Assembly (NCBI RefSeq): GCF_012927445.1
Contig: NZ_JABBPD010000003.1
Coordinates: 1 to 64,000, forward strand
DNA length: 64,000 nt
Origin: Rhodoferax sp.
GTDB taxonomy: Bacteria > Pseudomonadota > Gammaproteobacteria > Burkholderiales > Burkholderiaceae_C
Reading direction: 5' to 3'
How positions within the stretch are numbered: position 1 is the stretch's first letter; every line of letters starts with the position of its first letter. This document shows, one piece after another, positions 8,861 to 17,955 of this stretch. Both the position numbers and the translations under genes were made by a program. The notes under the pieces are model-generated. The model was given only the letters and a program-made list of their open reading frames with translations, was not told where the DNA came from and ran no database searches.

Positions 8861-10234
8861 ATGTCTGAAATCGTTTGCCCCGCCATCCTCATCGCCGCCC
8901 CCGCCTCCGGTCAGGGCAAGACCACCGTTGCTGCCGCCCTGGCGCGTTTGCACACGCGTCAAGGTAAAAAAGTGCGGGTCTTCAAATGTGGTCCGGATTT
9001 TCTGGACCCCTATTGGCACACCCTGGCCAGCGGTGCGCCGGTGCATCAGATGGACTTGTGGATGACGGGCGAGGCCGATTGCCGGGCGCGGCTGGCCGCA
9101 GCCGCGCGGGAGGCGGACTTGATCATCGTGGAAGGCGTGATGGGGCTGTTTGACGGCGAGCCCAGCGCCGCCGATCTGGCGCAACGCTTTGGCTTGCGGG
9201 TGCTGGCGGTCATCGATGCCTCCGCCATGGCGGGCACGTTCGGCGCGCTGGCGTTTGGCTTGCAACATTACCGGCCGGGCTTGACTTGGGCCGGGGTGCT
9301 GGCTAATCGGGTGGCGAGTGAGCGCCATGCGGAGATGTTGAAAAACAGTGTGCGCGAGCCCGAGCAGTGGCTGGGCGCCCTGATGCGCAACCCGGCCATG
9401 AACCTGCCGGAGCGGCACCTGGGGCTGACGGTGGCCAGCGAGGTCACCGATGCACTGGAACGGCTGGACGCTGCGGCCGATGCGCTGGCCGTGACGCCGC
9501 TGGGGCAGATGTCGCTGGCTGATTTGAAGCGCTGGGACGTCGAGTTTCAGGTGGTGGATGATGCCAGTGCCGAACTGCCAATCAGCCAACCGCTGGCCGG
9601 TCGCACCGTGGCCATCGCCCGCGATGCTGCGTTTTGTTTCATCTACGCCGCGAATCTGGACTGCTTGCAGGCCTTGGGGGCGCGGCTGGTGTTTTTTTCA
9701 CCGCTGGCGGACAGCACGCTGCCTGAATGCGATGCGGTCTGGCTGCCGGGCGGTTACCCCGAGTTGCACGCGGCGCGGCTGGCGGGCAACACCTCCTTGC
9801 GCGACAGCCTGGCTGCGCATGTGGCGCTGCACAAACCGGTCTGGGCCGAGTGCGGCGGCATGATGCTGCTGTTTGATGAACTCGTCACCGTCGATGGCCA
9901 GACCCACGTCCAGTGGGGCTTGCTGCCGGGGACCGTCACCATGCAAAAGCGGCTGGCGGGACTGGGGCCGCAGCAATTGCTGATGAACGATGGCCTGCTG
10001 CGCGGCCACACTTTTCACTATTCCACCTGTGCCACGGCGCTGGCCGCGCCCTTGCGTGCCGCACGTCCCGATGGTGAGCCGCAGCCTGACGCCGGCGAAG
10101 CGCTGTACCAGGTCGGCTCGATCCAGGCCAGCTACTTCCATGCCTGGTTCCCGTCCAGTCCGTCCGCCACGGCGGCGCTGTTCGCCAGCAGCGCTCAACC
10201 CGTTAAGGTGCCCGCCGGAGTCATGCATGACTGA
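8861..10234 (+). CDS. cobB: Cobyrinate a,c-diamide synthase
   Basis: 457 residues. An N-terminal dethiobiotin-synthetase-like ATPase domain carries the P-loop APASGQGKTT. The C-terminal class I glutamine amidotransferase domain has the nucleophile in WAECGGMMLL and a late HYS histidine segment. It amidates the a and c side chains of cobyrinate (or hydrogenobyrinate) using Gln and ATP. Length is normal for CobB/CbiA. Its stop overlaps the next start by eight bases. This is the earliest corrin-pathway enzyme present in the window. Confidence 0.93.
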   Translation: MSEIVCPAILIAAPASGQGKTTVAAALARLHTRQGKKVRVFKCGPDFLDPYWHTLASGAPVHQMDLWMTGEADCRARLAAAAREADLIIVEGVMGLFDGEPSAADLAQRFGLRVLAVIDASAMAGTFGALAFGLQHYRPGLTWAGVLANRVASERHAEMLKNSVREPEQWLGALMRNPAMNLPERHLGLTVASEVTDALERLDAAADALAVTPLGQMSLADLKRWDVEFQVVDDASAELPISQPLAGRTVAIARDAAFCFIYAANLDCLQALGARLVFFSPLADSTLPECDAVWLPGGYPELHAARLAGNTSLRDSLAAHVALHKPVWAECGGMMLLFDELVTVDGQTHVQWGLLPGTVTMQKRLAGLGPQQLLMNDGLLRGHTFHYSTCATALAAPLRAARPDGEPQPDAGEALYQVGSIQASYFHAWFPSSPSATAALFASSAQPVKVPAGVMHD

Positions 10235-11132
10235 GCGTTTTGCGTTCTCCCCAGCTCCGCAGCGCATCGTCTGCATGACGGAGGAAACCACCGAGTGGTT
10301 GTACCTGCTGGGGGAAGAGCAGCGCATCGTTGGCATCTCGGGCTACACGGTGCGGCCACGGCGGGCGCGCGACGAGAAGCCGCGTGTCAGTGCCTTTACC
10401 AGCGCCAAAATCGACAAGATTCTGGAATTGAAGCCTGATTGTGTCTTCGGCTTTTCCGACATGCAGGCCGACATTGCCGCCGCCTTGATTCGCCAGGGCG
10501 TGCAGGTCACGGTGTTCAACCAGCGTAGCGTGGCCGAGATTTTTTCCATGATGGCGCAGGTCGCTGCCATGGTGGGGCAGGGCGCGCAAGGTCTGGCCCA
10601 GATTGAAACCATGCAGCAGCAACTGGCGGCGATTCAGGACGCCGCTGCCCGCCTGCCGCGCCGACCCAGAATTTTCTTCGAGGAATGGGACGAACCCCAC
10701 ATTAGCGCCATCCGCTGGGTGTCCGAGCTGATGGGGATTGCCGGCGGCGACGACATTTTTCCCGAACTGGCCCTCCAATCCCTGGGCAAGAACCGCATCA
10801 TTGCCGACGGTGATGAGATCGTTCGCCGCAACCCCGACATCATCATCGGCTCCTGGTGCGGCAAGAAATTCCGGCCCGAGAAAGTGGCGGCGCGCCCGGG
10901 TTGGGAGAATGTGAACGCGGTTAAAAATCAACAGTTGTTTGAAATCAAGTCCGCCGACATCCTGCAGCCCGGCCCCGCCGCACTGACCGACGGCGTGGCG
11001 CAACTGCACCGTATCGTGCTGGATTGGAGCCGAAACGTGGCCCCCACGCTTGCCACTTCGTGTGCTGCGCTGCCCCCCGAGTGGGCTGTCCACGCCTTGG
11101 GGCGGCCCGGCGGCGCGGAGGATGAAAAATGA
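10227..11132 (+). CDS. BtuF-like cobalamin-binding protein without a signal peptide
   Basis: 302 residues from the ATG at 10227, which overlaps the cobB stop; a longer upstream frame merely shadows cobB. The fold is that of periplasmic B12/heme-binding proteins (PQRIVCMTEETTEWLYLLG, IDKILELKPDCVFGF, RNPDIIIGSWCGKK). However, the protein begins MTERFAFSPAPQRI with no hydrophobic leader or lipobox. It is therefore predicted cytosolic, unlike the true BtuF encoded at 11716-12585. A role in intracellular corrinoid binding or salvage is inference. The next start overlaps its stop (ATGA). Confidence 0.82.
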   Translation: MTERFAFSPAPQRIVCMTEETTEWLYLLGEEQRIVGISGYTVRPRRARDEKPRVSAFTSAKIDKILELKPDCVFGFSDMQADIAAALIRQGVQVTVFNQRSVAEIFSMMAQVAAMVGQGAQGLAQIETMQQQLAAIQDAAARLPRRPRIFFEEWDEPHISAIRWVSELMGIAGGDDIFPELALQSLGKNRIIADGDEIVRRNPDIIIGSWCGKKFRPEKVAARPGWENVNAVKNQQLFEIKSADILQPGPAALTDGVAQLHRIVLDWSRNVAPTLATSCAALPPEWAVHALGRPGGAEDEK

Positions 11133-11719
11133 CAAGTCTGACCGTGGCATGCAGCGAGTTGATCCTGGGCGGGCAAAAAAGTGGCAAGTCGCGCCGGGCC
11201 GAGACGCTGGCGCGGGACTGGTTGGCGCAATCCGCCAGCCACCACGCCGTGCTGATTGCCACCGCCCAGCCCTGGGATGAGGAGATGCGCGAGCGCATTG
11301 CCCGTCATCAAGTGGATCGGGCCGCGCGGGTGCCGGGTATGACGACGGTGGAGGAGCCGCTGGCACTCGCCGCAGCCATCGCGCAACACAGCCGCCCGGA
11401 CACGCTGGTGGTGGTGGACTGCCTCACCCTGTGGCTCACCAACTGGTTGATGCCAGCTGAGCCTGTATTAGAGGTAAATCAGCCTCTAGCCCCCGTCGGT
11501 AGTGCGCAAGTAGCTATTCTTTTAAGAGCGATTGAGAAGGCGCCTGGCCCCGTCGTGCTGGTGGGCAATGAGATCGGTATGGGCGTGATTCCCATGGGCT
11601 CGGAGGTGCGCGCCTTTGTGGATGCGCTGGGTCGGCTCAACCAGGACGTGGCCGCGGTGTGCCAGCGCGTCACCCTGATGGCGGCCGGTTTGCCGCTGAC
11701 TTTGAAAGATGCAGGATGA
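11129..11719 (+). CDS. cobU: Bifunctional adenosylcobinamide kinase/guanylyltransferase
   Basis: 196 residues with P-loop GGQKSGKSRRAE, VDCLTLWLTNWL and GNEIGMGVIPMG, the full CobU/CobP signature. It phosphorylates adenosylcobinamide and then transfers GMP, giving AdoCbi-GDP. A segment around residues 110-130 (bases 11486-11530) is encoded by a dispersed repeat found elsewhere in the window and may lengthen a loop. It overlaps both neighbours by four bases. Confidence 0.93.
   Translation: MTSLTVACSELILGGQKSGKSRRAETLARDWLAQSASHHAVLIATAQPWDEEMRERIARHQVDRAARVPGMTTVEEPLALAAAIAQHSRPDTLVVVDCLTLWLTNWLMPAEPVLEVNQPLAPVGSAQVAILLRAIEKAPGPVVLVGNEIGMGVIPMGSEVRAFVDALGRLNQDVAAVCQRVTLMAAGLPLTLKDAG
11486..11516 (+). 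repeat. Dispersed 31-bp element, copy within cobU
   Basis: Pattern CTAGCCCCCGT, six variable bases, then TGCGCAAGTAGCTA. The same two blocks with the same six-base gap occur at 16822, 21320 and, inverted, at 59496. The copy is read in frame as part of the protein. Confidence 0.8.
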
Positions 11720-12585
11720 AAAAGATGTGGTTTCTGCTCGCTGTCGCTGCCCTGAGCGTGACGGGCGCGGCGCAGGCTTTCCAGGTCATCGACGACCGGG
11801 GCGTCACCGTGACCTTTGCCCAGCCGCCGCAGCGCATCGTCAGCTTGCTGCCCTCGCTGACCGAAACCGTGTGTGAACTGGGGCAGTGCCAGCGGCTGGT
11901 GGGAGTGGATCGTTATTCCGACTATCCCCTCAGTGTGCGGGCCTTGCCGCAGGTAGGCGGCGGGTTGGACCCCAATATCGAGGCCATCGTGGCGCTGAAA
12001 CCCGATGTGGTGCTGATGGCGACCTCGTCGCGCGCCGGCGAGCGTTTGCAGTCGCTGGGCATCAAGGTGGTTGCGCTGGAGCCGAAAAGCCACGCCGATG
12101 TCCGCCGCGTGCTGGAGAAGATCGGACAAGTGCTGGACGTGCCGAATGCGCAGCGCGTCTGGCGCGTGATCGATGCCGCCATGTCGGCGGCGGCGCAGTC
12201 GTTGCCAGCCAGTGTCAAGCAAACACGGGTGTATTTTGAAGTCAACCGTGCGCCCTATGCCGCCGGTGAAACGTCTTTCATCGGTGAAACCCTGAGCCGG
12301 CTGGGCGCCCAAAACATTGTGCCGGCCAAGCTCGGCCCGTTCCCCAAGCTCAACCCCGAGTACGTGGTGCGCGCCAACCCGGACGTGATCATGGTCGGTG
12401 ACCGCAACTACGCTGGCATGGAAGGCCGCCCGGGCTGGGCCGGTATCCGCGCCATCAAGGAACACCGGGTGTGTGTCTTTCCCGTGGCGCAGTCCGATGT
12501 GGTGGTGCGGCCTGGCCCACGGATGGCGGAGGGCGCACGCATTCTGGCGCAGTGCCTGCAAAAGATGTCGGGACGGGCACCGTGA
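11716..12585 (+). CDS. btuF: BtuF, periplasmic cobalamin-binding protein of the B12 ABC importer
   Basis: 289 residues from the ATG overlapping the cobU stop. A Sec signal peptide (MKKMWFLLAVAALSV, cleavage near AQA-FQ) is followed by a helical-backbone binding domain: PQRIVSLLPSLTETVCELG, LDPNIEAIVALKPDVVL, NPDVIMVGD. It should deliver B12 to BtuCD, encoded immediately downstream. Its stop overlaps the GTG start of btuC. Confidence 0.92.
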   Translation: MKKMWFLLAVAALSVTGAAQAFQVIDDRGVTVTFAQPPQRIVSLLPSLTETVCELGQCQRLVGVDRYSDYPLSVRALPQVGGGLDPNIEAIVALKPDVVLMATSSRAGERLQSLGIKVVALEPKSHADVRRVLEKIGQVLDVPNAQRVWRVIDAAMSAAAQSLPASVKQTRVYFEVNRAPYAAGETSFIGETLSRLGAQNIVPAKLGPFPKLNPEYVVRANPDVIMVGDRNYAGMEGRPGWAGIRAIKEHRVCVFPVAQSDVVVRPGPRMAEGARILAQCLQKMSGRAP

Positions 12586-13604
12586 CCGATATTTTTCGGC
12601 AGCAGCGCGTGGCGTATTTGCTTGGCGTGAGCCTGTTGCTGGCCAGCGTAACCTTGCTGCTGCTGGGCGCCAGCGTCGGCAGTACCGGGTTTGAGAGCGT
12701 GCTCAACGCCTGGAACGATCCGGTGGCGCTGCAAATTGTGTGGGACATCCGCTTGCCGCGCACCCTGGGCGCCTGGACCGCCGGCGCCTTGCTGGGTCTA
12801 GCCGGTGCCGTGGCGCAGGGGCTGTTTCGCAATCCGCTGGCGGACCCTTATTTGCTGGGCAGCGCGTCGGGCGCCTCGCTCGGCGTGTCGCTGGCGCTGG
12901 TGTTTTTTGGCGTGTCGCCGTTCGCCACCCAGTGGCTGGTGCGCCTGGGTCTGACCGGGGCGGCGTTTGCCGGGGCCGTTGGCGCCGTGCTGCTGACCCT
13001 GATGCTGGCCAAAGGCGTGCAACACACGCTGCGCCTGCTGCTGGCCGGGGTGATTGTGGGTGTGGTGCTGGGCGCCTTTGCCTCACTCACCATGCTGATG
13101 GTGCCCGAGGTAACGCAGGCGATGCAGGCCTTCATGCTCGGCAGCACCGGCTTTGTCGGTTGGACCGCGTGCGCCTTGATGGCCGCGGTCTGGCTGGGTT
13201 GCATGGTGGTGGCCTGGATGCTCAGCCAGGTGCTCGACGGCCTGTCGCTGGGCGAAGCCACCGCCGCCAGTTTGGGTTTGCCCTTGCCCAAAATGCGCGC
13301 CGCACTGGTGGCGGTGCTGGCGCTGGCCACCGGGACGGCGGTGGCGCAGACCGGACTGATTGCCTTTGTCGGCCTGGCGGCGCCGCACCTGGTGCGCTCG
13401 GTCGCCAAGACCACGCATGGCCGTCTGATTTTTCTGTCCAGCCTGATGGGCGGCGTCTTGCTGATGGCGGCTGACACGCTGGCGCGCTGGTTGATTGCGC
13501 CGCAAGAGTTGCCGGTCGGCGTGCTGACCGCCGTGCTGGGCGGCGGCTACTTGCTGTGGCTGATGCACCGCAGCACCCGCGCTTCCTCAGGAGCCAGTCT
13601 GTGA
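12582..13604 (+). CDS. btuC: BtuC, cobalamin ABC transporter permease (FecCD family)
   Basis: 340 residues from the GTG at 12582, with about ten hydrophobic segments and the FecCD-family landmarks RLPRTLGAWTAGALLGLAGA, NPLADPYLLG, GLIAFVGLAAPHLVR (coupling-helix region) and ELPVGVLTAVLG near the end. An upstream ATG at 12471 would run into btuF and is rejected, because GTGA overlaps recur at the neighbouring junctions. Confidence 0.92.
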   Translation: MTDIFRQQRVAYLLGVSLLLASVTLLLLGASVGSTGFESVLNAWNDPVALQIVWDIRLPRTLGAWTAGALLGLAGAVAQGLFRNPLADPYLLGSASGASLGVSLALVFFGVSPFATQWLVRLGLTGAAFAGAVGAVLLTLMLAKGVQHTLRLLLAGVIVGVVLGAFASLTMLMVPEVTQAMQAFMLGSTGFVGWTACALMAAVWLGCMVVAWMLSQVLDGLSLGEATAASLGLPLPKMRAALVAVLALATGTAVAQTGLIAFVGLAAPHLVRSVAKTTHGRLIFLSSLMGGVLLMAADTLARWLIAPQELPVGVLTAVLGGGYLLWLMHRSTRASSGASL

Positions 13605-14380
13605 ATAATGCTATGGATTTAATAGCTATCAAGGCAGGCGCCATCAGCGCCAGCCTCGGAAACATGCAAGTCTTGCATGGCATTGACCTGGCTTTGAAAC
13701 GCGGCCGCTGGACCAGCATTGTCGGGCCGAACGGCGCCGGCAAATCAACGCTGCTCAAAGTCTTGGCCGGGCTGCTGCCGCACACCGGCACGGTGACGCT
13801 GCTGGGCCAGCCGCTCGCCAGTTTGCCGGGCCGCGTGCGGGCGCAACAACTGGCGTGGCTGGGGCAAAACGAAACCACCGGCGATGATTTAACCGTGTGG
13901 GATGTCGCCATGCTGGGCCGCTTGCCTCACCAGGCTTGGCTGGCGCCGCCCAGTGCCGCCGATCATGCCGCCGTCGAACAAGCTTTGCGCGCCACCCAGG
14001 CCTGGGACTGGCGCGGCCGGACGCTGGGCCAACTCTCGGGCGGCGAGCGCCAGCGCGTGCTGCTGGCCCGCGCGCTGGCGGTGCAAGCGCAGGTGCTGCT
14101 GATGGACGAGCCGCTCGCCAACCTCGACCCGCCGCACCAGGCCGACTGGCTGGACGTGGTGCGGGCGCTGATCGAGCAGGGCAAAACGGTCATTAGCGTG
14201 TTGCACGAAATCTCCTTTGCCCTGCACGCCGACCAGCTGGTCATCATGGCCCGAGGCCGCGTCACCCACCAAGGCCCGTGTGCCGACCCCGTGACCCACC
14301 GCGCACTGGAAGCAGTGTTCGACAAACGAATCGCCATTCATGCCCTGGGTGACCAGTGGGTGGCGTTGCCCAAAAAATAA
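13601..14380 (+). CDS. btuD: BtuD-type ABC ATPase for cobalamin import
   Basis: 259 residues from the GTG overlapping the btuC stop. Walker [12 protein letters not shown]-loop WLGQNE, signature LSGGERQR, Walker [13 protein letters not shown] and the H-loop in SVLHEIS are all present. It completes a BtuFCD importer on consecutive overlapping genes. The first 12 codons ([12 protein letters not shown]) contain an AATAGCTATC segment reminiscent of the dispersed repeat seen in cobU and cbiB. Confidence 0.93.
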   Translation: MNNAMDLIAIKAGAISASLGNMQVLHGIDLALKRGRWTSIVGPNGAGKSTLLKVLAGLLPHTGTVTLLGQPLASLPGRVRAQQLAWLGQNETTGDDLTVWDVAMLGRLPHQAWLAPPSAADHAAVEQALRATQAWDWRGRTLGQLSGGERQRVLLARALAVQAQVLLMDEPLANLDPPHQADWLDVVRALIEQGKTVISVLHEISFALHADQLVIMARGRVTHQGPCADPVTHRALEAVFDKRIAIHALGDQWVALPKK

Positions 14381-14406
14381 TTGGCATTCACCCCCAATTA
14401 AAGAAA

Positions 14407-14985
14407 ATGACTCCCATGCAAATCGAAACCCCGCCTACCGAGAAACCCTACGAAAAATCCGAAGGCGAACGCCGCGGCATTGTCATCGTCAACACCGGCG
14501 ACGGCAAAGGCAAAAGCACGGCGGCCTTCGGACTGGCACTGCGGGCCCATGGCCGCGGCAAAGCCGTCAAGATTTTTCAGTTCATGAAAGTGCCGAGCGC
14601 CCGTTTTGGCGAGCACCGCATGTTCGAGCAGATCGGCATTCCGATCGAGGGCCTGGGCGACGGCTTCAGCTGGAAGAGCCAGGACTTGGAACACTCCGCC
14701 CAACTGGCGCGCGACGGCTGGAAAAAGGCCAAGGCCGCCATCATGAGCGGCGACTACTTCATGGTGACGCTGGATGAAATCACTTACCCGCTGATCTACG
14801 GCTGGATGCCGCTGGATGACGTGACGCAAACCCTGCGCGAGCGTCCCAGCCATGTGCATGTGGTGCTGACCGGCCGGCGCTGCCCGCCGGAAATCATTGA
14901 ACTGGCCGACACCGTGACCGAGATGCAAATGGTCAAGCACGCGTTCAAGGCCGGCATTCCGGCCCAGCGCGGCATTGAGGACTGA
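14407..14985 (+). CDS. cobO: Cob(I)yrinic acid a,c-diamide adenosyltransferase (CobA/CobO type)
   Basis: 192 residues (start [17 protein letters not shown] at 14416 is also possible). The P-loop [14 protein letters not shown] and the [18 protein letters not shown] region identify the CobA/CobO/BtuR family, which transfers the 5'-deoxyadenosyl group of ATP to Co(I) corrinoids. The C-terminal [12 protein letters not shown] is the usual ending. It lies 26 bases after btuD and 7 bases before bluB. Confidence 0.94.
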   Translation: MTPMQIETPPTEKPYEKSEGERRGIVIVNTGDGKGKSTAAFGLALRAHGRGKAVKIFQFMKVPSARFGEHRMFEQIGIPIEGLGDGFSWKSQDLEHSAQLARDGWKKAKAAIMSGDYFMVTLDEITYPLIYGWMPLDDVTQTLRERPSHVHVVLTGRRCPPEIIELADTVTEMQMVKHAFKAGIPAQRGIED

Positions 14986-14992
14986 GACCAGC

Positions 14993-15745
14993 ATGACTGC
15001 CTCGCCATTGGCCAACACCCCACTTGCTGGCCCGGACGCCGCCCCGGATCTGGCCGCCGACATGGCTTTTGCGCCAGGCGAGCGTGATGCGGTGTACCGC
15101 GCCATCTTCGAGCGGCGCGACATGCGCCACTTCTGTGGCGGCACGGTCGCGCCGGAGGTGATGCGGCGCCTGCTTACCGCCGCGCACCACGCGCCCAGCG
15201 TGGGTTTCATGCAGCCGTGGCGCTTTATCCGCATCTCCAGCATGGCGATGCGCCAGCAGCTGCACACGCTGGTGGAGCAAGAGCGCGTGATCACGGCCCA
15301 GGCGCTGGGCCAGCGCGAAGATGAATTCATGCGCCTGAAGGTCGAGGGCCTGCTGGAAGCGGCCGAAGTCTGGGCTGTGGCGCTGGCCGAGGGGCGCGAA
15401 AAGCACATCTTTGGCCGCCGCACCTTGCCGCACATGGACCTGGCCTCGGCTGCCTGTGCCCTCCAGAACCTGTGGCTGGCCGCCCGCGCCGAGGGGCTGG
15501 GCATGGGCTGGGTGTCGCTGTTTGACCCGGTCGCCGTGGCCGAGTTGCTGCACATGCCTGCCGGCGCCGAGCCGATTGCGTTGCTGTGCATCGGGCCGGT
15601 GCCGGCTTTTTACGAAGAGCCGATGCTGCAACAAGCGCGCTGGGCCAAGCGCCAGCCGCTGGCCTCGCTGGTGTTTGAAAATGACTGGAACCAGGCCTGT
15701 GATTTATTTGAGCCGCTGGCCGCGCCCTCGAACGTGAACCCCTGA
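14993..15745 (+). CDS. bluB: 5,6-dimethylbenzimidazole synthase
   Basis: 250 residues of the nitroreductase-like BluB family: FERRDMRHFCGGTV, HHAPSVGFMQPWRFI, and later RTLPHMDLASAACALQNLWLAARAEGLGMGWVS. BluB destroys reduced FMN with O2 to make DMB, the lower ligand of B12. Its presence implies aerobic lower-ligand synthesis. Together with cobT it supplies alpha-ribazole phosphate. Confidence 0.93.
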   Translation: MTASPLANTPLAGPDAAPDLAADMAFAPGERDAVYRAIFERRDMRHFCGGTVAPEVMRRLLTAAHHAPSVGFMQPWRFIRISSMAMRQQLHTLVEQERVITAQALGQREDEFMRLKVEGLLEAAEVWAVALAEGREKHIFGRRTLPHMDLASAACALQNLWLAARAEGLGMGWVSLFDPVAVAELLHMPAGAEPIALLCIGPVPAFYEEPMLQQARWAKRQPLASLVFENDWNQACDLFEPLAAPSNVNP

Positions 15746-15756
15746 CCGACCCCCGT

Positions 15757-16884
15757 ATGCCCTTCACTTTTTCGCCGCTCATGAGTCTGGGCTTGGGTAC
15801 CCTGATGTTTGCCACGGCACTGTTGCTGGCGCTGGCCATCGACCACTGTCTGGGCGAGCCCGCTGCGCGCTGGCATCCGGTGGTGTGGATGGGCAACTAC
15901 CTGGGCTGGACCGGGCGGCGGCTGGCGCCCTTGGCGCATGCAACGCCAGCGGCAGCGGCAAAAGAGGCGCAAACAAGCCCGGATTTAAAGCGTTTTTGGC
16001 TTGGAGCCCTTATGTGGTGTTCGGGAGCAGCTATCGTTTGTGTAGCGGCTTGGGCGCTGCAAGAAGGATTGCTGACTTTGCCCGCCGTGCTGGGGCCTCT
16101 GTGGGGCGGCGTACTCGCGGCGCTGGGCTTGGGGCTGGCGCTCAAACCCTTGCTGGCTTGGGCCATGTTGCGCAGCGAAGTGCTGGCAGTCGAGGCCGCC
16201 TTGAATCCCACGCAAGGCGGGTCGCTGGCCGCTGGCCGTGAACGCTTGAGCTGGCTGGTCAGCCGCGATGTCACCCATTTGACCGAGGCTCAGGTGCGCG
16301 AAAGCGCGATTGAGACGCTGGCTGAAAACCTGAACGACTCCGTGGTGGCGCCCATTTTCTGGTTCGTGCTGCTCGGCCTGCCGGGCGCCGCGCTCTATCG
16401 TTTTGCCAACACCGCCGATGCCATGTGGGGCTACCCTGGCGTCTACCAAGGCCGCAACTGGCAATGGGCCGGCAAGTGGGCGGCGCGGGCTGATGACGTG
16501 TTGTCGTGGATTCCGGCACGCATCACCGCCTGTTTGCTGGTCGCGGTGTGCTGGCTGCAAACGCTGGCCAGCACGCAGCCGCAACCCATTGACGCCGTTA
16601 GCACGCAGCATGCGGGGCCGGAGGCCGCCTTCGTCATGGCCCGCCTGCCCGAAGAGGCGCGCCGCACACCGTCCCCCAACAGCGGCTGGCCGATGGCGGC
16701 GATGGCGCTGGCCTTGGATGTCAGTCTGCACAAACCAGGCGTCTATGTGCTCAACGCGGCGGGTCGGGCACCCCAGCCACAGGACACACGGCGTGCCATC
16801 GTTTATGCATCAAAAGTGCTGCTAGCCCTCGTATTCATTGCGCAAGCAGCTATTATTTTTGTGGCGGTTTGGAGGGTGGCATGA
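15757..16884 (+). CDS. cbiB: Adenosylcobinamide-phosphate synthase (CbiB/CobD)
   Basis: 375 residues; an integral membrane enzyme attaching (R)-1-amino-2-propanol phosphate to adenosylcobyric acid. Signatures include DHCLGEPAARWHPVVWMG, SRDVTHLTEAQVRESAIETLAEN, DSVVAPIFW and NTADAMWGY. It is somewhat long for the family. The extra residues fall at a linker near 70-95 and at the extreme C-terminus, both regions resembling copies of the dispersed repeat. Its stop overlaps the start of cobC. Confidence 0.92.
   Translation: MPFTFSPLMSLGLGTLMFATALLLALAIDHCLGEPAARWHPVVWMGNYLGWTGRRLAPLAHATPAAAAKEAQTSPDLKRFWLGALMWCSGAAIVCVAAWALQEGLLTLPAVLGPLWGGVLAALGLGLALKPLLAWAMLRSEVLAVEAALNPTQGGSLAAGRERLSWLVSRDVTHLTEAQVRESAIETLAENLNDSVVAPIFWFVLLGLPGAALYRFANTADAMWGYPGVYQGRNWQWAGKWAARADDVLSWIPARITACLLVAVCWLQTLASTQPQPIDAVSTQHAGPEAAFVMARLPEEARRTPSPNSGWPMAAMALALDVSLHKPGVYVLNAAGRAPQPQDTRRAIVYASKVLLALVFIAQAAIIFVAVWRVA
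16822..16852 (+). repeat. Dispersed 31-bp element, copy at the 3' end of cbiB
   Basis: CTAGCCCTCGT, six bases, TGCGCAAGCAGCTA. It differs from the cobU copy by one base in each block. It encodes LALVFIAQAA in the hydrophobic C-terminal helix of CbiB. Confidence 0.8.
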
Positions 16885-17954
16885 CCCACCGCATTCACGG
16901 CGGCCCCGATGCTTTGGGCGTGCCGCGTTTTGATTTTTCGACCAACAGCAATGCCTGCGGCCCGTGCCCCATCGCCTTGGACGCAGTGCAACAAGCCGAC
17001 GCCCGCCATTACCCCGACGCCAGTTACGCCGCACTGCGCTACCAGTTGGCCGCTTTTCATGGCGTCGACACACAGCGTGTGCTGCTGGCAGGCAGCGCCA
17101 GCGAGTTCATTTTTCGCATCACCGCTTGTGTGGCGCAGCAAGGCGCGAGCGATGGCCAACGATTCGGCAAACCCCGTGTTTCCCTGCCACCGCACAGCTA
17201 CGGCGACTATGCGCAAGCCGCGCAGGCCTGGGGCTTGGAAGTGGCGACAACGCCGGAAACTGCCCAACTGGTGTGGGCGTGTGAGCCGTCCAGTCCCCTG
17301 GGCGGCGCGCATGCACAGTGGCCGGACAGGTTTTTGGCGCCACTCGTGTTGGACCGCGCCTACGAACCCCTGCGTTTGACGGGCGCGTCGACTTTGACGG
17401 CCACACAACTGGCGCAGGTCTGGCAGCTGTGGACGCCCAACAAGGCGCTGGGCCTGACCGGCGTGCGCGCCGCCTACGCCATTGCGCCGCTGGGCGCGCA
17501 TACCATGGTGGCCGTGCTGGAGCGCCTGAGCGCGTCGTGGCCGGTGGGCGCCCATGGCGTGGCCTTGCTGCAGGCCTGGGTGCAGCCCGAGGTGCAACGC
17601 TGGCTGAGTGAGAGCCTGCAAACGCTGACGGTCTGGAAGGCCCGCCAACTTGCGCTGCTGCAAACCCTGGGCTGGCGTTGTCTGCCCAGCGACACGCCAT
17701 TTTTCTGTGCGCGTCCCTATGGCGCAGACGGGGCGATGACCCCTGCTGAGCAAGAGAACAACCTGCTTCGGCTGTCTGCTGACCTGAAACACTTGCGCGC
17801 AGCGGGCATCAAGCTGCGCGATGCCACTTCTTTTGGTCTGCCGGGCCATGTGCGCGTCAGCGTGCAGCCACCCGCCGCGCAAGATGCGCTGAAAATGGCC
17901 TGGCAAGCCATCGTTGCCGGGTCCGGTATGACCGCTATTAATTTCGGAGAATGA
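16881..17954 (+). CDS. cobC: Threonine-phosphate decarboxylase-like PLP enzyme (CobC/CobD type)
   Basis: 357 residues from the ATG overlapping the cbiB stop. Class I/II aminotransferase fold: FDFSTNSNACGPCP, YPDASYAALR, and a PLP-lysine region TPNKALGLTGVRAAYA. In the pathway it decarboxylates L-threonine O-3-phosphate to aminopropanol phosphate for CbiB, and the adjacency to cbiB supports this. The biosynthetic CobC of the aerobic pathway is less well characterised, so the exact reaction is inference. Confidence 0.87.
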   Translation: MTHRIHGGPDALGVPRFDFSTNSNACGPCPIALDAVQQADARHYPDASYAALRYQLAAFHGVDTQRVLLAGSASEFIFRITACVAQQGASDGQRFGKPRVSLPPHSYGDYAQAAQAWGLEVATTPETAQLVWACEPSSPLGGAHAQWPDRFLAPLVLDRAYEPLRLTGASTLTATQLAQVWQLWTPNKALGLTGVRAAYAIAPLGAHTMVAVLERLSASWPVGAHGVALLQAWVQPEVQRWLSESLQTLTVWKARQLALLQTLGWRCLPSDTPFFCARPYGADGAMTPAEQENNLLRLSADLKHLRAAGIKLRDATSFGLPGHVRVSVQPPAAQDALKMAWQAIVAGSGMTAINFGE

Positions 17955-17955
17955 C

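Noticed and set aside
9990..10226. Upstream extension of the cytosolic BtuF-like gene
   Set aside because: The 79 extra codons lie entirely inside cobB in another frame and encode Arg/Pro-rich text. The ATG at 10227 fits the overlapping-gene pattern of the operon.
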